From Cyanobacteriota bacterium (lineage in GTDB: Bacteria; Cyanobacteriota; Cyanobacteriia; PCC-6307; Cyanobiaceae), in contig JAPLIF010000215.1 in assembly GCA_026389255.1 (NCBI GenBank), positions 1 through 12,515 of the forward strand: 12,515 nt of DNA, given 5' to 3'. Both the position numbers and the translations under genes were made by a program. Below, piece after piece: positions 1 through 8,495 of the stretch (positions within the stretch are counted from its first letter, which is position 1; each line of letters starts with the position of its first letter). The notes beneath the pieces are model-generated. The model was given only the letters and a program-made list of their open reading frames with translations. It did no database searches and was not told the origin of the DNA.

Positions 1-230
1 TGACCGGCCATCTGCTGGGGGGGAGTGGCGGCATTGAAGCCGTAGCCTCCGTCCTGGCCATCGGCCACAACCTGGTGCCGCCTACGATCAATTACCACAC
101 CCCGGATCCGGCTTGCGATCTGGATGTGGTCCCCAATGTGGCCCGCGACCACATTGTGAACGTCGTACTCTCCAACTCCTTCGGGTTTGGCGGTCACAAC
201 GTCTGCCTAGCGTTCCGGCGCTTCACCTGA
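1..230 (+). CDS. fabF: 3-oxoacyl-ACP synthase II (FabF), C-terminal end, partial
   Basis: This is the last 75 codons of a beta-ketoacyl-ACP synthase II, the elongating condensing enzyme of type II fatty-acid synthesis; the 5' part lies left of the window. The frame opens with [10 protein letters not shown], the segment that in FabF carries the second catalytic histidine of the Cys-His-His triad. It continues through N-Y-H-T-P-D-P and ends with the glycine-rich N-S-F-G-F-G-G-H-N loop that gates the active site, followed by a short tail and TGA. The active-site cysteine is outside the window. tktA follows 86 bases downstream on the same strand, so the two may be co-transcribed; a fabF-tktA order is familiar from cyanobacteria. 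Identification is secure from these motifs alone. Confidence 0.95.
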   Translation, partial: TGHLLGGSGGIEAVASVLAIGHNLVPPTINYHTPDPACDLDVVPNVARDHIVNVVLSNSFGFGGHNVCLAFRRFT

Positions 231-316
231 GCCAAGATCCGTCTCGGTTCACGCCCAGCTCTGCCGGAAGTCCTCCATTCCCAAGCCACTTCTCCCCCCC
301 CCAACCGCGTTCCGCC

Positions 317-2323
317 ATGGTCGTAGCCACCCCAACTTCGGTCGAGAGCCTTTGCATCAACAGCATCCGCTTTCTGGCGGTCGACGCGATCAACAAATCC
401 AACTCGGGCCACCCGGGACTACCCATGGGCACAGCCCCGATGGGATTCGCACTCTGGGACAGATTTCTCCGCCATAACCCCAAGAACCCTAAGTGGTTCA
501 ACCGTGATCGTTTTGTGCTGTCCGCTGGCCACGGCTGCATGCTTCTTTACGCTTTACTTCACCTCACCGGGTATGACTCGGTGACCATTGAGGACATCAA
601 GCAGTTCCGTCAGTGGGGATCCAAGACACCAGGACACCCCGAAACCTTTGAGACCCCCGGAGTTGAAGTCACCACCGGACCCCTAGGTCAGGGTATCTCC
701 AACGCCGTGGGCCTAGCCATCGCCGAGGCCCATCTGGCCGCCAAGTTCAACCGCCCCGGCCTCAACCTTGTTGACCACTACACCTATGTGGTAATGGGTG
801 ATGGTTGCAACCAAGAAGGTGTGTCCTCGGAAGCGGCCTCTTTGGCCGGCCATCTTGGCCTAGGCAAACTCATTGCCCTCTATGACGATAACCACATCAC
901 CATTGATGGAGACACCTCAGTTTCCTTCACTGAAGACGTATTAAAGCGATATGAATCCTACGGTTGGCATGTCCAGCATGTTGCTGATGGCAATACAAAC
1001 GTGGATGGTATTGCCAATGCGATTGCGGCGGCGAAAGCAGTTACTGATAAACCAAGCCTAATCAAGATCACCACCACAATCGGCTATGGCTCACCCAACA
1101 AAGCCAACACAGCCGGCGTCCACGGTGCCGCCCTGGGTTCGGACGAAGCCGAACTGACCCGCCAAGCTCTGGATTGGAACTACGGACCCTTCGAAGTGCC
1201 CCAAGAGGCCTATGAGCATTGGCGTCAGGCCATTGGTCGTGGCGAGGTTGCCGAAACCGAGTGGAACTCCGTCCTTGCGTCCTATCGCGGCCAGTACGCA
1301 ACCGAAGCGGCTGAGTTCGAACGGATGCTCCGAGGCGAACTTCCCGAGGGTTGGGATGCCGACCTACCCCACTACACCCCACAGGACAAAGGCCTGGCAA
1401 CCCGGCAGCATTCCTATAACTGCCTGAATGCCATCGCTCCTCGGCTGCCCGAACTCATCGGTGGTTCAGCGGACCTCACCCATTCCAACCTTACGGACAT
1501 CAAGGGTGAAAAGAGCTTCCAAAAGGGCAGCGAAGCGAACCGCTATTTGCACTTCGGGGTTCGTGAACATGCCATGGCGGCGATTCTTAACGGTATCGCT
1601 TATCACAATAGTGGCCTGGTTCCCTACGGGGGCACCTTCCTTGTCTTTGCTGGTTACATGATTGGGGCTATGCGCCTATCCGCCCTTTCCGAACTGGGTG
1701 TGATCTATGTACTCACCCACGACTCGATTGGCCTCGGTGAAGACGGTCCCACCCACCAACCGATTGAGACCCTGGCCAACCTCCGCGCCATTCCGAATCT
1801 ATTGGTGATTCGCCCCGGTGACGGCAATGAAACCAGTGGTGCTTACCAAGTTGCAGTAACCAATCGCAAGCGCCCAACGGTGCTGGCTCTCAGTCGCCAA
1901 GCGGTGGCCAATCAAGCCAACTCCTCTGCCGCTGCCGTGGCCAAGGGGGGGTACATCCTGGAAGACAGCCAGGGCACTCCAGAGATCGTCCTCATTGGCT
2001 CTGGCACCGAACTGGATCTTTGTGTTAAAGCGGCGGCCAGCCTGCGTGCCGAGGGTCGCCAAGTACGGGTGGTTTCGATGCCATGTGTCGAATTGTTTGA
2101 AGAGCAGGATGCCGCCTATCGCGAATCCGTCCTTCCCGCTGCCGTCCGTCGCCGCGTCGTCGTCGAGGCCTCGACCTCGTTCGGATGGCACAAATATTCA
2201 GGCTTTGATGGTGCCGTCATCTCAATCGACCGATTCGGAGCCTCAGCACCTGGACCCCTTTGCATGGAAAAATTCGGCTTCACCGTCGAAAATGTTGTCG
2301 CCCAGGCGAAATCACTCGGATAA
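317..2323 (+). CDS. tktA: transketolase
   Basis: Thiamine-diphosphate enzyme moving two-carbon units between sugar phosphates in the Calvin cycle and pentose phosphate pathway; cytosolic. It has 668 residues, the usual family length. Visible motifs: S-G-H-P-G at 30-34 (phosphate/TPP-contacting His32), G-P-L-G-Q-G at 121-126, the TPP/Mg motif from G161-D-G to N192, G-V-H-G around His269, the cofactor-activating glutamate in R-E-H-A-M (Glu417), and T-H-D-S plus G-E-D-G-P-T-H-Q-P near 467-482. The frame is open upstream to 113, but that extension overlaps fabF and has no transketolase character. The ATG at 317 begins a typical cyanobacterial N-terminus ([10 protein letters not shown]). No Shine-Dalgarno sequence is obvious; a run of nine C (294-302) lies just upstream. 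A hairpin terminator follows the stop. Confidence 0.97.
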   Translation: MVVATPTSVESLCINSIRFLAVDAINKSNSGHPGLPMGTAPMGFALWDRFLRHNPKNPKWFNRDRFVLSAGHGCMLLYALLHLTGYDSVTIEDIKQFRQWGSKTPGHPETFETPGVEVTTGPLGQGISNAVGLAIAEAHLAAKFNRPGLNLVDHYTYVVMGDGCNQEGVSSEAASLAGHLGLGKLIALYDDNHITIDGDTSVSFTEDVLKRYESYGWHVQHVADGNTNVDGIANAIAAAKAVTDKPSLIKITTTIGYGSPNKANTAGVHGAALGSDEAELTRQALDWNYGPFEVPQEAYEHWRQAIGRGEVAETEWNSVLASYRGQYATEAAEFERMLRGELPEGWDADLPHYTPQDKGLATRQHSYNCLNAIAPRLPELIGGSADLTHSNLTDIKGEKSFQKGSEANRYLHFGVREHAMAAILNGIAYHNSGLVPYGGTFLVFAGYMIGAMRLSALSELGVIYVLTHDSIGLGEDGPTHQPIETLANLRAIPNLLVIRPGDGNETSGAYQVAVTNRKRPTVLALSRQAVANQANSSAAAVAKGGYILEDSQGTPEIVLIGSGTELDLCVKAAASLRAEGRQVRVVSMPCVELFEEQDAAYRESVLPAAVRRRVVVEASTSFGWHKYSGFDGAVISIDRFGASAPGPLCMEKFGFTVENVVAQAKSLG

Positions 2324-2362
2324 AGTATCGAAAGCCCACCCAAAGGGACCTCGTTAAACTGT

Positions 2363-2380
2363 TAAATGCAAATGCATTTA
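2363..2380. repeat. 18-bp dyad (8-bp perfect arms, 2-base centre)
   Basis: TAAATGCA-AA-TGCATTTA: the two eight-base arms are perfect reverse complements separated by two bases. It lies 40 bases after the tktA stop and just before the terminator. The spacing suits a dimeric DNA-binding protein better than an RNA hairpin, since the loop would be only two bases. No regulator is recognised. It sits at the left edge of the AT-rich islet. Confidence 0.55.
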
Positions 2381-2383
2381 CAT

Positions 2384-2410
2384 AGCGCCCCAGCCCAAGG
2401 GGCGCTTTTG
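2384..2410 (+). terminator. intrinsic-type terminator after tktA
   Basis: AGCGCCCC pairs perfectly with GGGGCGCT across a seven-base loop, followed by three further T residues (2407-2409). The GC-rich eight-base-pair stem 60 bases after the tktA stop is a good rho-independent terminator, although the U tract is short. It separates tktA transcription from the sugar cassette. Confidence 0.8.
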
Positions 2411-2419
2411 CTAGCAAAG

Positions 2420-2432
2420 TTGAGGCCATAAT
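2420..2432 (+). promoter_or_regulatory. possible -10 region for the gtrB/gtrA-like pair
   Basis: After the tktA terminator the DNA becomes AT-rich. CATAAT at 2427-2432 matches five of six bases of the sigma-70 -10 consensus, 44 bases before the ATG at 2476. No convincing -35 sits 16-18 bases upstream. A promoter is expected here because the terminator isolates the downstream pair, but the exact position is a weak guess. Confidence 0.25.
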
Positions 2433-2475
2433 CACAAAAGTCTTGATTTGCGCCTAAAAAGACATCAAAAAACCC

Positions 2476-3453
2476 ATGCAAATCTTAAGGATTAGCTATG
2501 CCACCAGCGCCTATAACGAAGGGCAAAACCTTGATGAATTTTACAGTCGCTGTAAGAAATCTTTTGAAGAAATCAAAGCTGAATGGAAGGATAGTTTTGA
2601 GTTAACTTTTACAATGGTCATTGTCGACAATTGCAGCACAGACAATACTTTGGGTGTTTTGCAGAATCTTGTTAACGCCGACTCCCGGATTACAGGCATC
2701 ACTAACGCCTCAAATTATGGTGCGGAACCATCCTTTGCTATCGCCCTTGATGAGGCAGCAAAAGATAGTGACCTTATCATCTTTTTATGCTCCGACCTTC
2801 AAGACCCACCCGAACTAGCAGTCAAAATGGTTCGAGATCTGCTGCTGAACGAAAAATATGATGCCTGCCTATCCTTAAAACAAAAGTCTTCCGGAGGTCC
2901 CTTGCTGCGTGTATCACGCCATAGTTATTACAAAATACTGGGCTACTCATCACGCTTACAAATTGTGCCGGATGGATTTCATGGATTTGGCTGTTTCCGA
3001 ACCAATGTCATCCGCGAGTCCCTGACCTACTGGAATGAAACGGGATTAAACATGCGAACCTGCATGTCCAATGCTTCCCAAACACCTACCTATATTTTTT
3101 ACGAACAACCCGATCGGCTGCATGGCAAGTCAAGTTATAGCATTTTGGGATATATTCAATTCGCCACACGTACCCTTTTGGCCTCTGACGCCGCCGGAAG
3201 CCGCTTAGCATTAAGCATCGGGTCAACTGGGTTGATGGTGGCCTTAGGAGTGGCGATGTTTCTCTTAATCAACTATTTGTCTGGGAATAGCAAGTATCAA
3301 GGTGGTGTTCCAACCGTCATGGCCCTCGTGATTGGCAGTTTCGGGGTTCAAATGTTGATGTTTGGGGTTGTCTCCCGACAAATTGAAGCCTTACGATTCC
3401 ATAACTTTAGGCCAAAAGTGCGAAATCGCCGACTAAAAATGAATGTCGAATGA
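2476..3453 (+). CDS. GtrB/DPM1-like family 2 glycosyltransferase, membrane-anchored
   Basis: This 325-residue protein has a cytosolic GT-A domain and two C-terminal membrane helices, the layout of GtrB-type enzymes that transfer a sugar from a nucleotide donor to polyprenyl phosphate. GT2 landmarks: Y-N-E-G near 13-16, V-D-N-C-S-T-D-N-T at 50-58, N-Y-G near 80-82, and C-S-D-L-Q-D-P-P at 105-112, the metal/nucleotide motif (D-A-D-L-Q-D-P is usual). Helices lie at about 243-267 and 277-298. The tail is short and basic. The stop overlaps the start of the next gene by ATGA, and that neighbour is GtrA-like, which strengthens the call. Base composition is much more AT-rich than tktA or the ruvB operon (21 G/C of 60 at 2521-2580), suggesting acquisition. 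The sugar cannot be read from sequence. Confidence 0.85.
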   Translation: MQILRISYATSAYNEGQNLDEFYSRCKKSFEEIKAEWKDSFELTFTMVIVDNCSTDNTLGVLQNLVNADSRITGITNASNYGAEPSFAIALDEAAKDSDLIIFLCSDLQDPPELAVKMVRDLLLNEKYDACLSLKQKSSGGPLLRVSRHSYYKILGYSSRLQIVPDGFHGFGCFRTNVIRESLTYWNETGLNMRTCMSNASQTPTYIFYEQPDRLHGKSSYSILGYIQFATRTLLASDAAGSRLALSIGSTGLMVALGVAMFLLINYLSGNSKYQGGVPTVMALVIGSFGVQMLMFGVVSRQIEALRFHNFRPKVRNRRLKMNVE

Positions 3454-3821
3454 GACGCCACAGTGCATGGATACGATTTTGCCTAAGCGGTGTCTTCTTC
3501 ACAACTCTTGGGCCTAGTCTGCTTTGGCTTAGCTATCCACTAGGCGCTTTTGTAGCCGTTGGTATCTCTGAAATTTTAGCCCATAGTCTTCGCTTTGTAA
3601 GTTTTCGGTGGTTTGTCTTTCCAGCTTCTAAGGGCTACAAAGTCACCGCGATCCGCTATATTCTATCGGCGGTTCCCATCTCGCTGGCCAATCTCCTGGC
3701 CGTAGCTTTACTTCGAAATCAGCTTGATCGAACAACGCTTAGCTTTAGTGTGGCATTAATATCAGTAAGCATGGGGTTCCTATGGAGTCGCTTTGTCTAT
3801 ACCCTGCCCAAGTTCCATTGA
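3450..3821 (+). CDS. GtrA-like small membrane protein (candidate polyprenyl-P-sugar flippase)
   Basis: A 123-residue, almost entirely hydrophobic protein with about four membrane helices (roughly 7-27, 31-50, 70-90 and 94-113). Two similar short motifs follow helices: S-F-R-W-F-V-F-P near 51-58 and W-S-R-F-V-Y near 111-116. They resemble the aromatic/arginine W-V-F and F-W-V-F motifs of GtrA-family proteins (PF04138), which act with GtrB-type synthases and are thought to flip polyprenyl-phosphate sugars across the membrane. The start overlaps the preceding stop by ATGA, so the two are probably translationally coupled. Length fits the family (about 120-150). It converges with the leftward glycosyltransferase gene ending at 3954. 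Confidence 0.75.
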   Translation: MRRHSAWIRFCLSGVFFTTLGPSLLWLSYPLGAFVAVGISEILAHSLRFVSFRWFVFPASKGYKVTAIRYILSAVPISLANLLAVALLRNQLDRTTLSFSVALISVSMGFLWSRFVYTLPKFH

Positions 3822-3884
3822 AGTCGGAAATCAAGGCCTGACTCCGCCCTAGATCGGTGCATTGGCGTCCACGGTGGTAGAGAT

Positions 3885-3917
3885 GCCGGCAGTTCCGCGG
3901 CGGAAACAGAAGCCGGC
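3885..3917. terminator. hairpin between convergent genes, possible bidirectional terminator
   Basis: GCCGGC at 3885-3890 can pair with the identical self-complementary GCCGGC at 3912-3917. Inside it TTCCG (3893-3897) pairs with CGGAA (3901-3905) across CGG. The structure lies in the 132-base gap between two convergent genes, where a terminator is expected. There is no U tract on either side, so a termination role is only suggested by position. I see no gene in 3822-3953, and it is noticeably more GC-rich than the genes on its left. Confidence 0.3.
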
Positions 3918-3953
3918 TCAGGGACTGCGGCGCTGGGGGCAAGGGGTTCGCCG

Positions 3954-5229
3954 TCAAGCACTCTGGATGTCATTGGATTCAGGAGGGTTGCCACGGGCTG
4001 CGGCAGCGAGGCCCTGGAACGAATCGTGGTGGCCACGACCCCAGCGACTGGGAAGGATCAGGGCCAACAACATGCCAGCCATGAGGGGCAACGCCAAATA
4101 ATCAGCGATCAACACAAAGGCATCGACAACAGCAACGGAAATGAAACGGAACTTGGTGGCGCCAAGTTCAGAGAGAAGTAAGCTTGGCAGGAAAATCAAG
4201 GGGAGGGAAAGGATGAACAATTCAAAAAGAAATCCCAGGGATTTTCCTATAGACAAGGGTGATGTGATCAGGGCAACGCAAGCAATCAACGCGGGAAAGG
4301 AAAAGATTAGACGATAATCAAAAGAAGAAGAAAATAAATAACAAGACTGCATTCAGCGGTGCAGGCCAATGCGCCCATTGATGGCTTAACAGCTGTGAAA
4401 GCTGGAACAGGGTTGATGTCATAAAACCATGGGCCAAAACACCCTCCCCTGGATCAGGAGCCTTGCTTCCGTAGCGCCATAACCAACTCAAAGCCGACAG
4501 CATCCCCAGGCTCGCCCCGACCAATACCATTAGGGACTTGGGGCGGACTCGACGCCATAGAAGCCGATCTTGAACAACCCAAGCCAAAAGGCTAACAACT
4601 GGATAGACCTTGCAAGCCACGGGCAGGAAGGAGAGCACGCCAACAAAAGGCAAGGTCCAACGCCCTGGCAAGGCGAGCAAAGCGCAAAGAGCCGTAATCA
4701 ACATATAAATAATTAGATCAATATTGGCCCTTTCAAGTCCCAGCTGAAGGGGAAACCCCAACAACAAGAGACTCAGCAAAAGGTCGCGAATCCAGCCAGA
4801 ACGGATCAGTTGGCGCATCTGAGCCACCAGCAAAAGCACCAGCATCAGGCCCAAACAGAACGCCACAAAGCCTGTATGGCGCAGGCCAAGGCCCAATGCC
4901 CTGGCTGAATCAATTGAAAAGGGTGGATAGCCAAGACCACCCATACGTCCATAGGGATCACAACCTGGGTCCTTGCCGGCCGCGATGGCCGACAGGTCAT
5001 GGCCACATTCGCTGAGGGCGGTGACCCAACGCAGATCCGCAAAGGGCGGGAACATGCGAAAGGACCCCAGCATGGGGAATGAGCTGTGTTGCCAGGGTTC
5101 CAGGAACGCCGAGATAAAGAGCGAACTGATGACGTAGGCGAGGGCGCCAAGAGCCAACAGTGAGCAAAGCACTCGGGCCAGTGCAACCCCATGAACAGCG
5201 GAACCAAAACACCTTTTTAGAAAAGTCAC
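3954..5229 (-). pseudogene. polytopic GT87/DUF2029-like glycosyltransferase, frameshifted
   Basis: The GTG start at 5229 overlaps the rfbG stop (GTGA). The frame encodes 303 residues of membrane protein and stops at TGA 4320-4318 after I-F-F-F-F. Skipping one T of the TTTT there continues into another open frame (D-Y-R-L-I-F-S-F...), giving a 424-residue protein ending at 3954. That is a normal length for GT-C enzymes of the GT87/DUF2029 type. Family-like motifs are D-P-Y-G near 91-94, G-Y-P-P-F at 100-104, E-R-A-N near 146-149 and C-K-V-Y-P at 206-210, with many helices throughout. Such enzymes use polyprenyl-phosphate sugars outside the cytoplasmic membrane, fitting the GtrA/GtrB-like neighbours. 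The break may be a true null mutation, a slippery +1 site, or a base-calling error. The family assignment is inferred from motifs by eye. Confidence 0.65.
4318..4324 (-). other. frameshift site in the GT87-like gene
   Basis: On the coding strand the first frame reads TTC TTC TTC TTT TGA. Reading TTT, skipping one T and resuming at GAT restores a hydrophobic frame with D-Y-R-L-I-F. The site is a T4 run directly ahead of a UGA stop, and the Phe tRNA could slide from UUU to the overlapping UUU. A one-base insertion from TTT to TTTT gives the same picture. Confidence 0.8.
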
Positions 5230-6323
5230 GACTGGCCCTTGGCGAGATAGCGCTCAATTTGTTCCAGACAGAGCTCCCGTGATGATTCACCATGATGGAA
5301 GCGGCGATACCACTGGGTGGTTTCGGCCACGGTGGTGGCGAAATCCCAACGCGGACGCCAGCCAAGCTGGTGAAAGGCCTTGTCCGTGGTGAGATCCAGC
5401 CTCCCCGCTTCATGGCTGGCCAGGGGATCGGAAGCATCACGCCAAGCCCCACCAGGCCAATGCTCCAGTAGCCCCTCAACGAGCCGTTGGACCGGGCGAT
5501 TGGCTTCGCGATCCGGTCCAAAGTTGAAGGCCGAAGCCAAGGCGGCATCCTCATGCAAACGTTCTGCCAACAGCAGATAGCCCCCGAGGGGCTCAAGCAC
5601 GTGCTGCCAGGGGCGGGTGGACTTAGGGGAACGAACGGCGATGGGTTCAGCCACCATCAAGGCCCTGACCGCATCGGGCACAATCCGATCCATGGCCCAG
5701 TCCCCTCCTCCGATCACATTGCCGGCGCGGGCAGAGGCAATGCGAAGGTCAGGGCGCTGGTGAGGTGTGGAGCCACAGAAACTGGAACGCCAGCTGGAGA
5801 TGGCGATCTCGGCCGCTGCTTTGCTACTGCTATAGGGGTCATGACCCCCCAGGGGATCCTGTTCGCGGTAACCGAAATCCCACTCGCGATTCTCATAGAC
5901 CTTGTCGGTTGTGATGAACACCGCCGTACAGGGATCGGGCAACTGGCGCAGGGCCTCGAGTACGTGGCAAGTGCCCAGGACATTGGTCTGCCAGGTTAGG
6001 AGCGGTTCGCGGTAACTACGCCTCACGAGGGGCTGGGCCGCCAAGTGAAAGACGACCTCAGGGCCATAAGCCTGGAGACGCTGGACCAACCGATCGAGAT
6101 CGGCCAGATCAGCCCGTTCATCATGGGCCAAATCGGCGGAGAGAGCGAGATCTTGATAGAGGGGAACTCCCCCCGGTTCCTGGGGCGGATCAAGGGCATA
6201 ACCCTCGACAATGGCGCCCCAATGCAGCAACCAAAGGGCTAACCAACTGCCTTTAAACCCGGTATGGCCACTCAGCCAGACCCTACGACCGCGCCAGAAC
6301 TCTGGGTTGGCAGAGAAATTCAT
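5226..6323 (-). CDS. rfbG: CDP-glucose 4,6-dehydratase (RfbG/DdhB type)
   Basis: Short-chain dehydrogenase of the extended class that converts CDP-D-glucose to CDP-4-keto-6-deoxyglucose, the entry to CDP-linked 6-deoxy and 3,6-dideoxy sugars of O-antigens. The 365 residues match family length. Signatures: G-H-T-G-F-K-G-S-W at 19-27 (NAD-binding Rossmann loop, K-G-S-W typical of this group), H-L-A-A-Q-P-L-V near 93-100, T-T-D-K at 138-141 (the CDP enzymes have Lys where RmlB has Glu), Y164-x3-K168, R-A-G-N-V-I-G-G-G-D-W at 199-209 and R-P-W-Q-H-V-L-E-P near 227-235. Its stop overlaps the GTG start of the following membrane glycosyltransferase. No cytidylyltransferase (rfbF) or 3-dehydrase (rfbH) is in the window, so its partners must be elsewhere or lost. 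Confidence 0.93.
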   Translation of the reverse strand: MNFSANPEFWRGRRVWLSGHTGFKGSWLALWLLHWGAIVEGYALDPPQEPGGVPLYQDLALSADLAHDERADLADLDRLVQRLQAYGPEVVFHLAAQPLVRRSYREPLLTWQTNVLGTCHVLEALRQLPDPCTAVFITTDKVYENREWDFGYREQDPLGGHDPYSSSKAAAEIAISSWRSSFCGSTPHQRPDLRIASARAGNVIGGGDWAMDRIVPDAVRALMVAEPIAVRSPKSTRPWQHVLEPLGGYLLLAERLHEDAALASAFNFGPDREANRPVQRLVEGLLEHWPGGAWRDASDPLASHEAGRLDLTTDKAFHQLGWRPRWDFATTVAETTQWYRRFHHGESSRELCLEQIERYLAKGQS

Positions 6324-6359
6324 GATCGAGCAAGCAACAGAGAGTGAAAGGCTGGACCC

Positions 6360-6829
6360 CTACTGGAATAACAATGCTGAGGGACGACGGGCCATGACAA
6401 GCTGACGTAAAATAATGACAAAAAGAGCCAAAGCCTTGAGAGGAATTGGTAGGGATGTGAGCATGGCAATGAGAAGGCCAATCAAGCGTCTTTCTTGCCA
6501 TAGGCATGTCAGGTTAAAAGGCGTGAGCTGGATGGCAGGCGCCATGAAAAAATCAACATGGAAAAAAGGAAAATCATGCGATAGTCATAAGAGATAGTGA
6601 CCATATAGCAACCAAGCGGCACAGAAGTCATGGCTACAATAACGGCTTGATAAAAACCAAGCCCCAGCCTTGCTCTCCTGTATTGAGCAGCTTGACCATC
6701 ATGGCCTTCGTTAAAAATGATAAAACAATATCTCAGGGAAGAATACCACCATAAATTCATCAGATCCGCGCTCAAAGGCGCTATTTTAATATTATTTTTT
6801 CGACATAAAGAAGCCCCCCGAACAATCAA
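6360..6829 (-). pseudogene. remnant of a polytopic membrane protein, probably the GT87-like family
   Basis: The 536 bases between thiC and rfbG hold no intact gene. In one minus frame (open from 6829, where the only starts are poor) a hydrophobic stretch leads into I-S-Y-D-Y-R-M-I-F-L-F at about 6598-6566, closely like the S-F-D-Y-R-L-I-F-S-F of the gene downstream of rfbG. It then hits a stop at 6509. One extra T in the run of six (coding strand, 6552-6547) would join it to a second frame, M-A-P-A-I-Q-L-T-P-F onward, which carries another membrane helix and ends with TAG at 6360. The N-terminal three quarters expected for the family is absent. I read it as a truncated, frameshifted relative of the neighbouring glycosyltransferase. 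Homology rests on the short motif and the matching helix order, so certainty is moderate. Confidence 0.55.
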
Positions 6830-6860
6830 CGTCTTAGTTTCTTGCCAGGGTTTGTAAGAA

Positions 6861-8411
<1,551 letters not shown>

Positions 8412-8414
8412 CTC

Positions 8415-8420
8415 AAACTA
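8415..8420 (-). promoter_or_regulatory. possible thiC -10 box
   Basis: TAGTTT on the minus strand lies just ahead of the 5' edge of the riboswitch, where a transcription start near 8408 would be expected. The matching -35 is poor. The call rests mainly on position. Confidence 0.25.
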
Positions 8421-8438
8421 GCAAGGCTGAAGCCGCTG

Positions 8439-8452
8439 TTGTCCTAGGACAA
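8439..8452. promoter_or_regulatory. 14-bp perfect palindrome upstream of thiC
   Basis: TTGTCCTAGGACAA is a perfect inverted repeat without a spacer. It lies about 20-33 bases upstream of the proposed -10, overlapping the -35 region, in the only intergenic stretch between the HEAT gene and thiC. The position suits an operator for a dimeric regulator. I do not recognise the regulator. Confidence 0.45.
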
Positions 8453-8495
8453 GATCGAAGCTCAATCCGGCTTGGGCGCCAGCCCCTTGGATTCG

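Noticed and set aside
294..302. Run of nine C just before tktA as a phase-variable tract
   Set aside because: It is in the untranslated leader, and transketolase is an essential housekeeping enzyme; no sign of switching can be read from it.
113..316. N-terminal extension of the transketolase frame (ATG at 113)
   Set aside because: It overlaps the fabF coding end in another frame, is arginine/cysteine/proline-rich and unlike any transketolase; ATG 317 gives the normal N-terminus.
3797..4036. Minus-strand Pro/Ala-rich frame overlapping the end of the GT87-like gene
   Set aside because: Poor start, low complexity, and overlaps two better frames; no motif supports it.
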